Source of the DNA: Herbidospora solisilvae
Lineage (GTDB): Bacteria > Actinomycetota > Actinomycetes > Streptosporangiales > Streptosporangiaceae
NCBI RefSeq assembly: GCF_009901565.1
Contig: NZ_WXEW01000007.1
Location: 310,001-374,000, forward strand
Direction of reading: 5' to 3'
Length of the DNA stretch: 64,000 bases
The number at the start of each line of letters is the position of its first letter. The first letter of the stretch is position 1. The notes beneath the pieces were generated by a model. That model saw only the letters and a program-made list of their open reading frames with translations. It made no database searches and was not told the origin of the DNA. This document shows, piece after piece, positions 21,441-29,871 of the stretch. The position numbers and the translations under genes are program-made.

Positions 21441-22682
21441 ATGTCCGGTTACTCGCATGTGACCAAAGGAGATTCCCCCATTTCCCCCATCACCGACTCG
21501 CTGCTCGATGCGGCCCGGCAGGAGCTGGGTTACAGCGCGCAGGCGGGCAAGCAGAGCAAGTACGGCGCCTGGTACAGCGAAGGCAAAGACCCCGCCCTCG
21601 CCTCCGCCCCCTGGTGCGACACGTTCGTCTCGTACGCCGGCCAGTCGGCCGGAGTGCTGAAGCAGGTCGGCAGCTTCGCCGCCTCCGCCGACCACGCCGC
21701 CTGGTTCAGGTCGAAGGACGCCTGGACCACCGAGCCCCAGCCCGGCGCGATCGCCTTCCTCAAGCACCACGGCCAGGTCGGCGTGGTCGAGAAGACGGCC
21801 GACGGCAAGGTCACCACGATCGAGGCCCTCAACGGCTCGGTCCAGCGGGTGACCCGGCCCTCGTCCGATTTCTCCGGGTATGGCGTGCCGGACCTGGTCG
21901 TCCATCCCCTGTACGAAGGCTCGACCACCGCGTCCTACTTCTGGGACGACGGTTCGGGCCGCAACGGAGACACCGGCGCCCCCGCGTCGGGCGAGCCCAT
22001 GCAGAAAGGACTGGCGGCCAGTCCGAGCTGGCCCATGGGCACCGAAGGTTACGTCATGCACGACGGCAAGAAGGCCCCCTTCTTCGTCGGCGACCGAGGG
22101 CCGGGCTCGCCGTCGAGCAACGGCGTCATGCTCGACCTCGACGGCAAGACCTTCGCCGAACTCACCGGCGGCACCTGGAACGAGGGCAGCCTCACCGTCG
22201 AGGGCGACGGCGGCGCCGGCCACATCGACGTCGACTACGTCATCACCAAGTGGGGTGACGGCCTGGGCAAGAAGGGCGCCCCCGAGCCCTTCTCGTCCGG
22301 TGCCTACAACTCCCGCGGCGGTTCCGGCGAGGCGCCGCCGGTCAGGTTCAAGGTGTCGGACGTCCAGGACGTCACCTGCACCCCCGACGAGGCGCCCATC
22401 GCCGCCCAGAAGATCGCCCCCGCCAAAGACCCGGCCAAGGAGACGGCCAAGGAAACGGCCAAGGCCGCCCCCCGGCCGAAGGCCACGACGACCCCCGTGA
22501 AGGAGAAGACCATCGCCATCCCGTCGGCGAGCCACGTGGCCGCCGACACCACGACACCACGGCCGGAGACGCCCGTGCCGGTCATCGCCTCCGGGCTGGT
22601 GGCCTGCGCGCTCGTCGCGGTCGGCATGCGCTTCCTGATCGTCCAGGCCAGGAAGGGCAGGCACGAGAAGACCGGGGCATAA
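21441..22682 (+). CDS. Membrane-anchored CHAP-domain cell-wall amidase
   Basis: This protein has about 413 residues. The N-terminal third is a CHAP cysteine peptidase/amidase, with the nucleophile in APWCDTFVSY near residue 56 and a following His in KHHGQVGVVE. A middle domain of unknown type (about 190-300) is followed by a Lys/Ala/Pro/Thr-rich linker. The C-terminal transmembrane helix (SGLVACALVAVGMRFLIV) precedes a basic tail. No classical N-terminal signal peptide is obvious, which is odd for an enzyme expected outside the cell. The ATG at 21441 has AAAAGGGG 5 bases upstream. Starts at 21402 (TTG) or 21417 are less likely. Peptidoglycan cleavage is the family role. Confidence 0.75.
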   Translation: MSGYSHVTKGDSPISPITDSLLDAARQELGYSAQAGKQSKYGAWYSEGKDPALASAPWCDTFVSYAGQSAGVLKQVGSFAASADHAAWFRSKDAWTTEPQPGAIAFLKHHGQVGVVEKTADGKVTTIEALNGSVQRVTRPSSDFSGYGVPDLVVHPLYEGSTTASYFWDDGSGRNGDTGAPASGEPMQKGLAASPSWPMGTEGYVMHDGKKAPFFVGDRGPGSPSSNGVMLDLDGKTFAELTGGTWNEGSLTVEGDGGAGHIDVDYVITKWGDGLGKKGAPEPFSSGAYNSRGGSGEAPPVRFKVSDVQDVTCTPDEAPIAAQKIAPAKDPAKETAKETAKAAPRPKATTTPVKEKTIAIPSASHVAADTTTPRPETPVPVIASGLVACALVAVGMRFLIVQARKGRHEKTGA

Positions 22683-22705
22683 GGAAGAAGCGGGCCCCGA
22701 ACCGG

Positions 22706-22740
22706 CGATCCGCGCCCCTTCTCCCAGGGGGCGCGGATCG
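22706..22740 (+). terminator. Hairpin after the CHAP gene
   Basis: A 13-bp stem (CGATCCGCGCCCC with GGGGCGCGGATCG) with a 9-base loop lies 24 bp after the stop. There is no U-tract. The following 180 bp up to the small secreted gene are AT-richer and presumably contain its promoter, though no boxes are clear. Confidence 0.6.
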
Positions 22741-22920
22741 TCTCATGTGCGGCGCTGAATTCGCGGTGAATTTCGAGCGACTCGAAATCTTCGCGGCGAT
22801 TTGCCTATTTCTGCCAATGGCGCGTTCCACCTCCTCGGCGGCCTTGCGTGCCGCTGATCGCCGGTTGAGGATGACCGGAGTAGCGGCAATTCCCCGCGCA
22901 GCCACAGGAAAGGCAACACC

Positions 22921-23136
22921 ATGAAAGTTCTGAAAAGGGCGTTCGTCGGTCTCGCCATCGCCGGAGCGGTTTTCTCCATGTCGGGAACCGCCCACGCGGA
23001 AAGCAAGTTCTACGGCGGCTACCCCGACTCGGGTAACTGCAATTACTGGCGATCCGCCGTGAAGGCGGCCGGGTGGAATGTGTCGTCGTGCACCTACTCG
23101 ACCGCGAACAAGTGGCACTTCACCGCGTGGCGGTAA
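22921..23136 (+). CDS. Small secreted protein with one disulfide
   Basis: This 71-residue precursor has a classical Sec signal peptide (basic KVLKRA, hydrophobic FVGLAIAGAVFSMS, cleavage after AHA near residue 26). The mature protein is about 45 residues, rich in Tyr, Trp, Ser and Asn, with exactly two cysteines (GNCNYW and SSCTYS) that probably form a disulfide. GGAAAGG lies upstream of the ATG and a strong terminator follows. Similar tiny secreted proteins are common in actinomycetes, but no function is assigned. A structural or inhibitory role is a guess. Confidence 0.75.
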   Translation: MKVLKRAFVGLAIAGAVFSMSGTAHAESKFYGGYPDSGNCNYWRSAVKAAGWNVSSCTYSTANKWHFTAWR

Positions 23137-23150
23137 ATCCGCGTAAACGA

Positions 23151-23186
23151 TAAGGGGTCCGGCCCGGAAGGGCTCGGACCCTTTTT
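23151..23186 (+). terminator. Intrinsic terminator of the small secreted protein gene
   Basis: A stem of AGGGTCCG-type complementarity (AAGGGGTCCGGCCC with GGGCTCGGACCCTT) is followed by five T residues. It is one of the clearest intrinsic terminators in the window. Confidence 0.85.
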
Positions 23187-23270
23187 CACGCGACCACTCC
23201 GGTCAGCCTTTCCGAGACGAGCCGGAGCCGTTCGGAGTCGCCCCGTACTCAACCTCTGTGGTCAGTACAT

Positions 23271-25523
23271 CTAGCCCTTCTTGCGGCCGCGCAGCGCCGA
23301 GGAGACGCGGCGCAGCACCCGGTCCCAGTCGCTGCCGAACGGGTTCTCCGAGACCAGATAGGTCCACGTCGCCGACGGCCGCTTCAAGCCCTGTTCGGCC
23401 AGCGGGGAGGACAGGTCGAGGGCGTCGAAGCTCGCCGTCGAGCGCTTCTCGATCTCCTCCAGGAGTTTCCGGTAGGCGGGGAGCGCCTCCCGGTTGAACT
23501 CGTCGATCGGGCTGAGCCGTCCGAGCGCCCGCAGGTGGATGCCCTCGCGCAGGTCGGCGAAGTAGCCCAGGTGGTCGGTCCAGCAGCGGTCGAGGTGGAA
23601 CAGCACGATCTGGCGGGCCGCTGTGGCCACGGCCTCCTCCGACGACTGCTCGACCAGTTCCCGGTAACGCTCGGGACGGGCCTCGCGGAGGGCCTCGGCG
23701 CCGGCGTCGCCGTAGAGGATGCGGTCGCGGTGGTCGAGCAGGCGGGCGCGCTGCTCCTCCAGGACGCGGGTGTAGCGCCAGGTGTTGCGGTGGATCTCGG
23801 TGTTGACGCCCTCGGCGATGCGCTGGGCGTGGCCGACCAGGTAGGCGGCCTGCTTGTCGCGGATCCGGCCGTCCTTGTCGGCCTTCGGCAGGGTCTCGTC
23901 GGGCAGGTAGGCCTTGAGCAGGTCGTCTTCGCCGCTGACGAAGAACACCGACCGGCCGGGGTCGCCCTGGCGGCCCGACCGGCCGCGCAACTGGTCGTCG
24001 AGGCGGCTGGACGGGTGGCGGCCGGTGCCGATGACCAGCAGGCCGCCCAGTTCGGCGACCTCGGGGGAGCCGAGGCGGATGTCGGTGCCGCGCCCGGCCA
24101 TCTGGGTCGACACCGTCAGCGCGCCCAGCTCGCCCGCCCTGGCGATGATGGCCGCCTCCTCGGCGTCGTTCTTGGCGTTCAGCACGACCGGTTCGAGGCC
24201 CCGCGAGCGCAGCTCCTTGGCCAGGGATTCGGACTCGGCGACGTCGAGCGTGCCGATCAGGATCGGGCGGCCGGTGGCGTGCTGGGCGACGATCTCGTCG
24301 GCCAGGGCCAGTTCCTTGTCGATCAGCGACGGGTAGATGCGGTCGGGCTCGTCCTCCCGCACGCACGGGCGGTTCGGCGCGATCACGGCGACCTTGAGCT
24401 TGTAGAACTCGCGCAGGTTCTCGCCGACGGCGACGGCGGTGCCGGTCATGCCGCAGATCTCGGGGTAGCGCGTCAGCAGGCCCTGGATGGTGATCGAGTC
24501 GAGGATCTCGCCGGTGTCCGAGGGGGCCAGCTTCTCCTTGGCCTCCACCGCCGCCTGGAGGCCGTCGGGCCAGCGCTGGAGCTGGGCGACCCGGCCGCGC
24601 GAGGCGTTCACGAGCTGCACCCGGCCGTCGCGCACGATGTAGTCGACGTCGCGCACCAGCAGCGCGTGGGCGTGGAGGGCGAGGTTGACCTCGGTGACGG
24701 TGCCGGGGTGGTCGTACAGGGAGATGCCGAGGGCGCTCTCGACCGTGTCGGTGCCCTTGGCGGTCAGGAAGACGTTGCGGCCCTCGTCGTCGATCTCGAA
24801 GTGGTAGCCGCGGGACAGGCGGCGGACCAGCGCGGCGATCTCGGGCACCGCCGCGCCCGCGTCGGTGGCGCCGGCCAGCACGAGCGGCACGCGGGCCTCG
24901 TCGACGAGCACCGAGTCGGCCTCGTCGACCAGGGCGACCTGGGGGACCGGCTGGACGGTCGCCTCGGGGTCGGTGGCCAGGCGGTCGCGCAGCAGGTCGA
25001 AGCCGATCTCGCTGACGTTGGCGTAGGTGATGTCGCAGGCGTAGGCGGCGCGGCGCTCCTCGGGCGTGGACGCCTCGGCGATCCAGCCGACGGTCAGGTT
25101 CATGGCCGCGTAGAAGGGCGCCATCCACTCGGCGTCGCGGCGGGCCAGGTAGTCGTTGACCGACATGGCGTGCACCGACTTGCCGCGCAGCGCGAAGCCC
25201 GCGGCCGCCAGCGCGCCCGCGAGGGTCTTGCCCTCGCCGGTGGCCATCTCGACGACGTTCCCCGACAACATGGCGAGCGTGCCGACGAGCTGCACGTCGA
25301 ACGGGCGCTCACCCAGGGTGCGGTCGGCGACCTCGCGGACCGCGGCGCAGAACTCGGCCGAGCCGACTCCTCCGGCGGCCATCTCGCGCAACTCCTCAAG
25401 GGAGAGGTCGCGCGCGCGGTCGGCGAGCGCCCCGGCGGCGGCGACGGTGCGCTCGAAGGGCGCGATGTCGACGCTGCCGGGCTTCTCCAGGAAACGCCGG
25501 ATCATCTGGGATAGAGAGGCCAC
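23271..25523 (-). CDS. secA2: Accessory preprotein translocase ATPase SecA2
   Basis: This SecA-family motor has about 750 residues, clearly shorter than housekeeping SecA (about 900 or more) and lacking the Cys-rich zinc C-terminus. Walker A is MATGEGKT, Walker B is LVDEADSVLVDEAR, and the helicase motifs QMAGRGTDI and LRGRSGRQGDPG are intact. Accessory SecA2 proteins export a small subset of substrates, often without ordinary signal peptides. I favour GTG at 25523, preceded by TTGGAG at good spacing. A GTG at 25565 would add 14 residues. No SecY2 or obvious client gene is adjacent, although the CHAP protein without a clear signal peptide lies nearby. Confidence 0.9.
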   Translation of the reverse strand: MASLSQMIRRFLEKPGSVDIAPFERTVAAAGALADRARDLSLEELREMAAGGVGSAEFCAAVREVADRTLGERPFDVQLVGTLAMLSGNVVEMATGEGKTLAGALAAAGFALRGKSVHAMSVNDYLARRDAEWMAPFYAAMNLTVGWIAEASTPEERRAAYACDITYANVSEIGFDLLRDRLATDPEATVQPVPQVALVDEADSVLVDEARVPLVLAGATDAGAAVPEIAALVRRLSRGYHFEIDDEGRNVFLTAKGTDTVESALGISLYDHPGTVTEVNLALHAHALLVRDVDYIVRDGRVQLVNASRGRVAQLQRWPDGLQAAVEAKEKLAPSDTGEILDSITIQGLLTRYPEICGMTGTAVAVGENLREFYKLKVAVIAPNRPCVREDEPDRIYPSLIDKELALADEIVAQHATGRPILIGTLDVAESESLAKELRSRGLEPVVLNAKNDAEEAAIIARAGELGALTVSTQMAGRGTDIRLGSPEVAELGGLLVIGTGRHPSSRLDDQLRGRSGRQGDPGRSVFFVSGEDDLLKAYLPDETLPKADKDGRIRDKQAAYLVGHAQRIAEGVNTEIHRNTWRYTRVLEEQRARLLDHRDRILYGDAGAEALREARPERYRELVEQSSEEAVATAARQIVLFHLDRCWTDHLGYFADLREGIHLRALGRLSPIDEFNREALPAYRKLLEEIEKRSTASFDALDLSSPLAEQGLKRPSATWTYLVSENPFGSDWDRVLRRVSSALRGRKKG

Positions 25524-25622
25524 GCCCGCTCCAACGCGCCGCACGAGTAGGTCGTTCCAGGGCACCCCGTAGGAAAAACCCCGGAATGACCGATGCTAGA
25601 CCCACGGGCGGCCCTTGCGCTT

Positions 25623-25640
25623 TGACTGGTTATCCAGTCA
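25623..25640. promoter_or_regulatory. Perfect palindrome upstream of the CrtI/PYROXD2-like gene
   Basis: TGACTGGTTATCCAGTCA has two 7-base arms with a 4-base centre and ends 10 bases before the start codon. It is typical of a TetR-family operator overlapping a promoter. It also lies in the divergent spacer with secA2, but much closer to the oxidoreductase. Confidence 0.6.
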
Positions 25641-25650
25641 GTGTTGGTGA

Positions 25651-27225
25651 ATGAACGAGATCGCCGCCCAGCTCGGGCGGGTGGGCCTCCCCGAACCCGT
25701 GAAAGACCTGGCGCGTCGCCGCTGGGACGTGGTGGTGGTCGGCGGCGGTCACAACGGCCTGACGTGCGCCGCCTACCTGGCACGGGCGGGCAAACGGGTG
25801 CTGGTGCTGGAGGCCCGCGAGCGCCTCGGCGGCGCGTGCACCCTGGAACGCCCGTTCGAGGATCCCCGGTATGTCGTGAGCCCCTGCGCCTACGTCGTCG
25901 GGTTGCTCGACGAGACCGTCATCCGTGAACTCGACCTGAAACGACGGGGCCTCGATTTCACGATCGCCGACCCCCAGCTCTGGATCCCCTACGACGACGG
26001 CACCGCCTTCGCCCAGTGGCTCGACCACGACCGGACCACCCGGGCGCTCCACGACCTCGGCCTGCCCCAGAAGGAGATCGACGGCTACTTCGCGTACGAG
26101 GACCTGTTCGACCGGATGCGGATCAAGCTCCGCAAGGGCGCCAGGGACACCTGGATCGGCGACTCGCCCAGCCGCGAGGAGCTCGGGGAGATCCTCGGCG
26201 ACACCTATATGACCGACGTCCTCTTCCACGCCTCGATCGCCGACGTGATCGACGACTTCGTCACCGACCAGCGTCTGAAGGACGCCCTGTTCGGCCAGGG
26301 GATCATCGGCACCTACGCCGGCCCGCGCGACCCCGGCACCGCCGCCGTCAAGCTGATGCACTTCATCGGCGAGCTCGACGGCGTCGGCGCGGTCTGGGGC
26401 TACGTCAAGGGCGGCATGGGGATGGTGAGCTTCGCCATCGCCGACGCCGCCCGCGAGGCCGGGGCCGTGCTGGCCGCCGGGGCGCCGGTGGCGCGAGTGC
26501 TCCCGGGCGAGGGAGTCCGCCTCGACGACGGCACGTTCATCGCGGCCGGCAGGGTGGTCTCCAACGCCGACCCCAAGCGCCTGATGACCATGGTCGGCGA
26601 CGCCCCGGACGACTACCGGCTGCGCGTCGCCGAATGGGACGTCCGCAGCCCCGTGGTCAAGTTCAACGCCGCCCTGCGCCGCCTGCCCTCCTGGACGGCC
26701 GCCCCCGGCCAGACCTTCATGGCCCGGGGTGTGGTCGACGTGACGACCGGCCTCGACGAGGCCCAGCGTGCCTTCGAACGGTGCCGGGCCGGCGAACCGG
26801 CGGTGGGGTTCGGGGAGATCTACGTACAGGACGGACTGATGAGCGTCTTCGGGCAGTACGCCCCCTACGCCCTGAAGGGCGGCTGGGAGGCCCGCCGCGA
26901 CGAGGTGGCCCGCCAGTTCGTCGACCTCATCAGCCGGTACGCCCCCGACTTCGCCGACTGCCTGGCCCACTACGAGGTGCTCGGGCCACCCGACATCGAG
27001 GCGCGCGTCGGCCTGACCGGGGGGCACATCTTCCAGGGCGAGGTGCGGCCGGACCAGATGTGGGACCGGCGGCTGACGCCTCGCACCCCCATGGAAGGGG
27101 TCTATCTGTGTGGCGCGGCGACACACCCGGGCGGCAGTGTGATCGCCCTGAATGGGCGGAATGCCGCAATGGCCGTTCTGGTAGATATGGGAGACTCGAC
27201 CCGGGGAACAGGAGATTGTCCCTAA
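25651..27225 (+). CDS. FAD-dependent oxidoreductase, CrtI/PYROXD2 superfamily
   Basis: This 524-residue flavoprotein opens its Rossmann fold with VVVVGGGHNGLTCAAYLARA near residue 28, followed by ERLGGAC. Its C-terminal FAD region reads YLCGAATHPGGSVIALNGRNAA, as in phytoene-desaturase-like and PYROXD2-like proteins. Carotenoid genes are absent nearby, so a non-carotenoid oxidoreductase of the PYROXD2 type is more likely than a true phytoene desaturase. The substrate is unknown. A perfect palindrome just upstream suggests dedicated repression. The DMT transporter gene follows by 45 bp in the same direction and may share the transcript. Confidence 0.78.
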   Translation: MNEIAAQLGRVGLPEPVKDLARRRWDVVVVGGGHNGLTCAAYLARAGKRVLVLEARERLGGACTLERPFEDPRYVVSPCAYVVGLLDETVIRELDLKRRGLDFTIADPQLWIPYDDGTAFAQWLDHDRTTRALHDLGLPQKEIDGYFAYEDLFDRMRIKLRKGARDTWIGDSPSREELGEILGDTYMTDVLFHASIADVIDDFVTDQRLKDALFGQGIIGTYAGPRDPGTAAVKLMHFIGELDGVGAVWGYVKGGMGMVSFAIADAAREAGAVLAAGAPVARVLPGEGVRLDDGTFIAAGRVVSNADPKRLMTMVGDAPDDYRLRVAEWDVRSPVVKFNAALRRLPSWTAAPGQTFMARGVVDVTTGLDEAQRAFERCRAGEPAVGFGEIYVQDGLMSVFGQYAPYALKGGWEARRDEVARQFVDLISRYAPDFADCLAHYEVLGPPDIEARVGLTGGHIFQGEVRPDQMWDRRLTPRTPMEGVYLCGAATHPGGSVIALNGRNAAMAVLVDMGDSTRGTGDCP

Positions 27226-27270
27226 GCTGAATCGGGTGACCCGCACCCACGAATTCTCCGGAGCATGCCC

Positions 27271-28131
27271 ATGACCTGGCTGGGGTTCACCATCGCCCTG
27301 CTGGGCGCTCTCGGATACGCCCTGGGAGCGGCCCTTCAGCAGTTCGAGGCCGTCGCCCAGGGGGCCACCCTACGGCTCGTCCGCCGGCCGCGCTGGTGGA
27401 TCGGCGGGGTCATCGGCTTCAGCGGCGCCTGCCTCCACGCCGTCGCGCTCAGTTTCGCGCCGCTCATCGTCGTCCAGCCGATCAGCGTCGCCACGCTCGT
27501 GTTCGCGGTGCCGCTCGCGGCCTGGCTGCACGGGCGCAGGGCCAAGCGGGCCGAGTACCTCGGCTCGCTGGCCGTCGCGGTCGGGTTGTTGTGGCTGATG
27601 CTGCTGGTCCCGGCGCACAACGTGAAGCCGTCGATGTCCACCGGCGAGGGCGTCGGCATGATCCTCGTGGTCGGCCTGATCGCCGCCGCCAGCTTCGTGT
27701 CGGCGCGGTTCTTCGCCGGGCCCGGCAAGGCCATCTGGATGTCGATCGGCGCCGGGGCGGTGACCGCGACCGTGTCGACGTTCGTGCGCGTCGTGGGCGC
27801 CAACTTCGACGGCGCGTGGGGCGGCTTACTGCACTGGTTCGCCTTCGCCATCCCCCTCCTGCTGATCGCGGCCGTGGTGCTGCTGCAGAAGTCCTACGAG
27901 GTCGGCTACTTCGGCATCGCCTACGCGACCGTGCAGATCGTCGACCCCATCACCTCCATCACCGCCGGGACCGTCCTGCTCGGCGAACCCCTGCCCGCCG
28001 GGGTCGGCCAGGTCGTCCCCGCCCTCGTCGCGACCGCGATCCTCGTCTGGGGCACCATCACGCTCAGCCGGCTGGCGCCCGACCACTCGCCCGTGGCGCA
28101 GGAGACCAAGCCCGAGCCCGTCACGGTCTGA
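27271..28131 (+). CDS. DMT-superfamily transporter
   Basis: This membrane protein of about 286 residues has nine to ten hydrophobic segments in two repeated halves (GALGYALGAALQQ, VQPISVATLVFAVPLAAW and PITSITAGTVLLGEPL), the EamA/drug-metabolite transporter signature with the conserved Pro-Glu near the last helices. The second of two adjacent ATG codons is chosen because GGAG sits 7 bases before it. It overlaps the convergent flavin monooxygenase by 11 bp. The substrate is unknown. Confidence 0.78.
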   Translation: MTWLGFTIALLGALGYALGAALQQFEAVAQGATLRLVRRPRWWIGGVIGFSGACLHAVALSFAPLIVVQPISVATLVFAVPLAAWLHGRRAKRAEYLGSLAVAVGLLWLMLLVPAHNVKPSMSTGEGVGMILVVGLIAAASFVSARFFAGPGKAIWMSIGAGAVTATVSTFVRVVGANFDGAWGGLLHWFAFAIPLLLIAAVVLLQKSYEVGYFGIAYATVQIVDPITSITAGTVLLGEPLPAGVGQVVPALVATAILVWGTITLSRLAPDHSPVAQETKPEPVTV

Positions 28132-29230
28132 CGGGCGGTTCCCAGGCGAAGACCGAGTCCATCTGGCGCAGCGCCGCCGTGGTGCCGAGCCTGCCGACGA
28201 GGCTGATCATCGTGTTCCGCGCCGCCGTCGCGACCGGGTTGCGCCACGAGGTGATCCGGGCGATGGCCCGCGACCGCTTCACGATCGGCGCCGTGCGCGG
28301 CATCCGCGCCGCCGAGTAGCTCTCCAGATCGTTCGTGTACGCCAGCGTGACCGCGTCCTCGATCGCCTGGCAGGCCCCCTGACCGAGGTTGGGGGTCATG
28401 GCGTGGGCGGCGTCGCCGAGCAGGGCCACCCTGCCGGAGTGGAAGGCCGGGGGAGCGGTCTCCAGGCTGAAGATGTCGGTGCGGATGACCTTCGCCGGGT
28501 CGGTGCGGTCGAGCACGGCCGGGATGGGGTCGTGCCAGCCGGCGAACAGGCGCTTCAGGTCGCCGAGTTCGTCGGGAGACGATCCGCCGGGCGGGGCGGG
28601 GGCGGTCGCGTAGGCGTAGACCTGGTCGCCGGCGAGCGGCATCACGCCGAAGACCTGGCCGTCGCCCCACGACTCCGACGGTTGCGCCCCGGCGGTGGGG
28701 GTGATCAAGCGCCAGCTCGTCACGCCCGTGTAGACCGGGCCGGGCAGCGACGGGAAGAGTTGTCCCCGGATGCGTGACCGGAGGCCGTCGGCGGCCACCA
28801 CCAGGTCGGCGCTGAGCTCGCCCTTCGCCGTGGTGACCACGCCGTCGGGGGTGACCGACTCCACGGTGGTGTTGAGCTCGATCTCGGGGGCCTGCGCGGC
28901 CAGCAGGTCGACCAGCACGGCCCGGTGCAGCAGCACGGTCGGGTCGCCGTAGCGCTCCTGGGCGGCCTCGGCGCTGGTGCGCGACAACCACTTCCCGGTC
29001 TTGGTCCTGATGCCGCCCGACCCCTGGAAGGCCGCCAGCTTCCGCACCTGGTCGCCCACCCCGATCACGTCGAGCGCGCGCAGCGCGTTGGGCGCCATCG
29101 CGAGCCCGGCGCCGACCGGTTCGATCGAGGCGGCCCGCTCCAGCACGGTCACCGCCCACCCCTGCTGCCTGAGCGCGGCTGCTGCGGTCAGCCCGCCGAT
29201 TCCGGCGCCGACCACCACGGCGTGTCTCAT
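28121..29230 (-). CDS. FAD-dependent monooxygenase, PHBH/UbiH-like
   Basis: This 369-residue class A flavoprotein monooxygenase has the N-terminal GAGIGGLTAA, the middle DGLRSRIR and the second FAD motif VALLGDAAHAMTPNLGQGACQAIEDA. AAGGAGG lies 4 bases before the ATG at 29230, which rules out the longer 5' extension. It is divergently transcribed from a TetR gene across a 56-bp spacer filled with a double palindrome. It is therefore probably induced by a small aromatic or antibiotic-like molecule that it hydroxylates. Detoxification is a reasonable inference, and the substrate is unknown. Confidence 0.82.
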   Translation of the reverse strand: MRHAVVVGAGIGGLTAAAALRQQGWAVTVLERAASIEPVGAGLAMAPNALRALDVIGVGDQVRKLAAFQGSGGIRTKTGKWLSRTSAEAAQERYGDPTVLLHRAVLVDLLAAQAPEIELNTTVESVTPDGVVTTAKGELSADLVVAADGLRSRIRGQLFPSLPGPVYTGVTSWRLITPTAGAQPSESWGDGQVFGVMPLAGDQVYAYATAPAPPGGSSPDELGDLKRLFAGWHDPIPAVLDRTDPAKVIRTDIFSLETAPPAFHSGRVALLGDAAHAMTPNLGQGACQAIEDAVTLAYTNDLESYSAARMPRTAPIVKRSRAIARITSWRNPVATAARNTMISLVGRLGTTAALRQMDSVFAWEPPVRP

Positions 29231-29246
29231 GATGCCTCCTTGGGAA

Positions 29247-29278
29247 ACTACATCTGTAGTATGCACTACATGTGTAGT
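29247..29278. promoter_or_regulatory. Double TetR operator between monooxygenase and regulator
   Basis: Two palindromes, ACTACATCTGTAGT (29247-29260) and ACTACATGTGTAGT (29265-29278), are repeated at an 18-bp period. Both fill the short divergent spacer, so a TetR dimer pair would block both genes. The second copy is a perfect palindrome. Confidence 0.85.
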
Positions 29279-29286
29279 CTGCGGAA

Positions 29287-29871
29287 GTGAGCACTGAGCG
29301 GGCGCGGATCATCGGGGACGCCGCGATCGAGATCCTCGCCGACCTGGGCATGCGCGGGCTGACCCACCGAGCGGTCGACGCGGCGGCCGGGTTGCCGTCC
29401 GGGTCGACGTCGAACCTGGCCCGCAGCCGCGCCGCGCTCCTGGAACTGGCCCTGGCCCGGCTCACGGAGCTGGAGGACGAGCACTTCGCCGAACTGCTCA
29501 CCCGGCCGATGCCGGCCGACGGGCGGGAAGCCATGGTCGAGCTGCTGTCGGTGTCGACACACAAGATGATCGTGGTGGACCGCCGGCGCAGCATCGCGCG
29601 CTACGAACTGGCTCTGGAGGCCACCCGGCGTCCGGAGCTGCGGGCCGTCTACGACGACATCGGCCGCCGTTACCGCGACCAGGGCGTGGCCGTGTTCACC
29701 GCCGCGGGCACCGCCGACCCGGTGCGGCACGGGCGGCAGCTCGTCGCGTTCACCGAGGGCCTGCTGTTCGACGCCGTCGTCGGTGCCGGGGTGACCCCCA
29801 CGCTCGACGACCTGCGGGCCGCCTTCGGCGAATACCTGTCGGCCTTGTTCAGGGACGGGTCACCGACTTGA
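29287..29871 (+). CDS. TetR-family regulator of the divergent monooxygenase
   Basis: This 194-residue regulator has an N-terminal helix-turn-helix (AAIEILADLGMRGLTHRAVDAAAGLPSG region) and an all-helical ligand domain. The GTG start is 9 bases after the double palindrome, so autorepression is expected. The HTH is atypical for TetR in having SGSTSNL where most have a Tyr-Phe pair. Its 3' end overlaps the convergent YdeI-type gene by 23 bp. Confidence 0.85.
   Translation: MSTERARIIGDAAIEILADLGMRGLTHRAVDAAAGLPSGSTSNLARSRAALLELALARLTELEDEHFAELLTRPMPADGREAMVELLSVSTHKMIVVDRRRSIARYELALEATRRPELRAVYDDIGRRYRDQGVAVFTAAGTADPVRHGRQLVAFTEGLLFDAVVGAGVTPTLDDLRAAFGEYLSALFRDGSPT

Noticed and set aside
25651-27225. 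Phytoene desaturase of a carotenoid pathway
   Set aside because: No other carotenoid genes are nearby and the motifs fit the broader PYROXD2-like group, so a carotenoid role is not supported.
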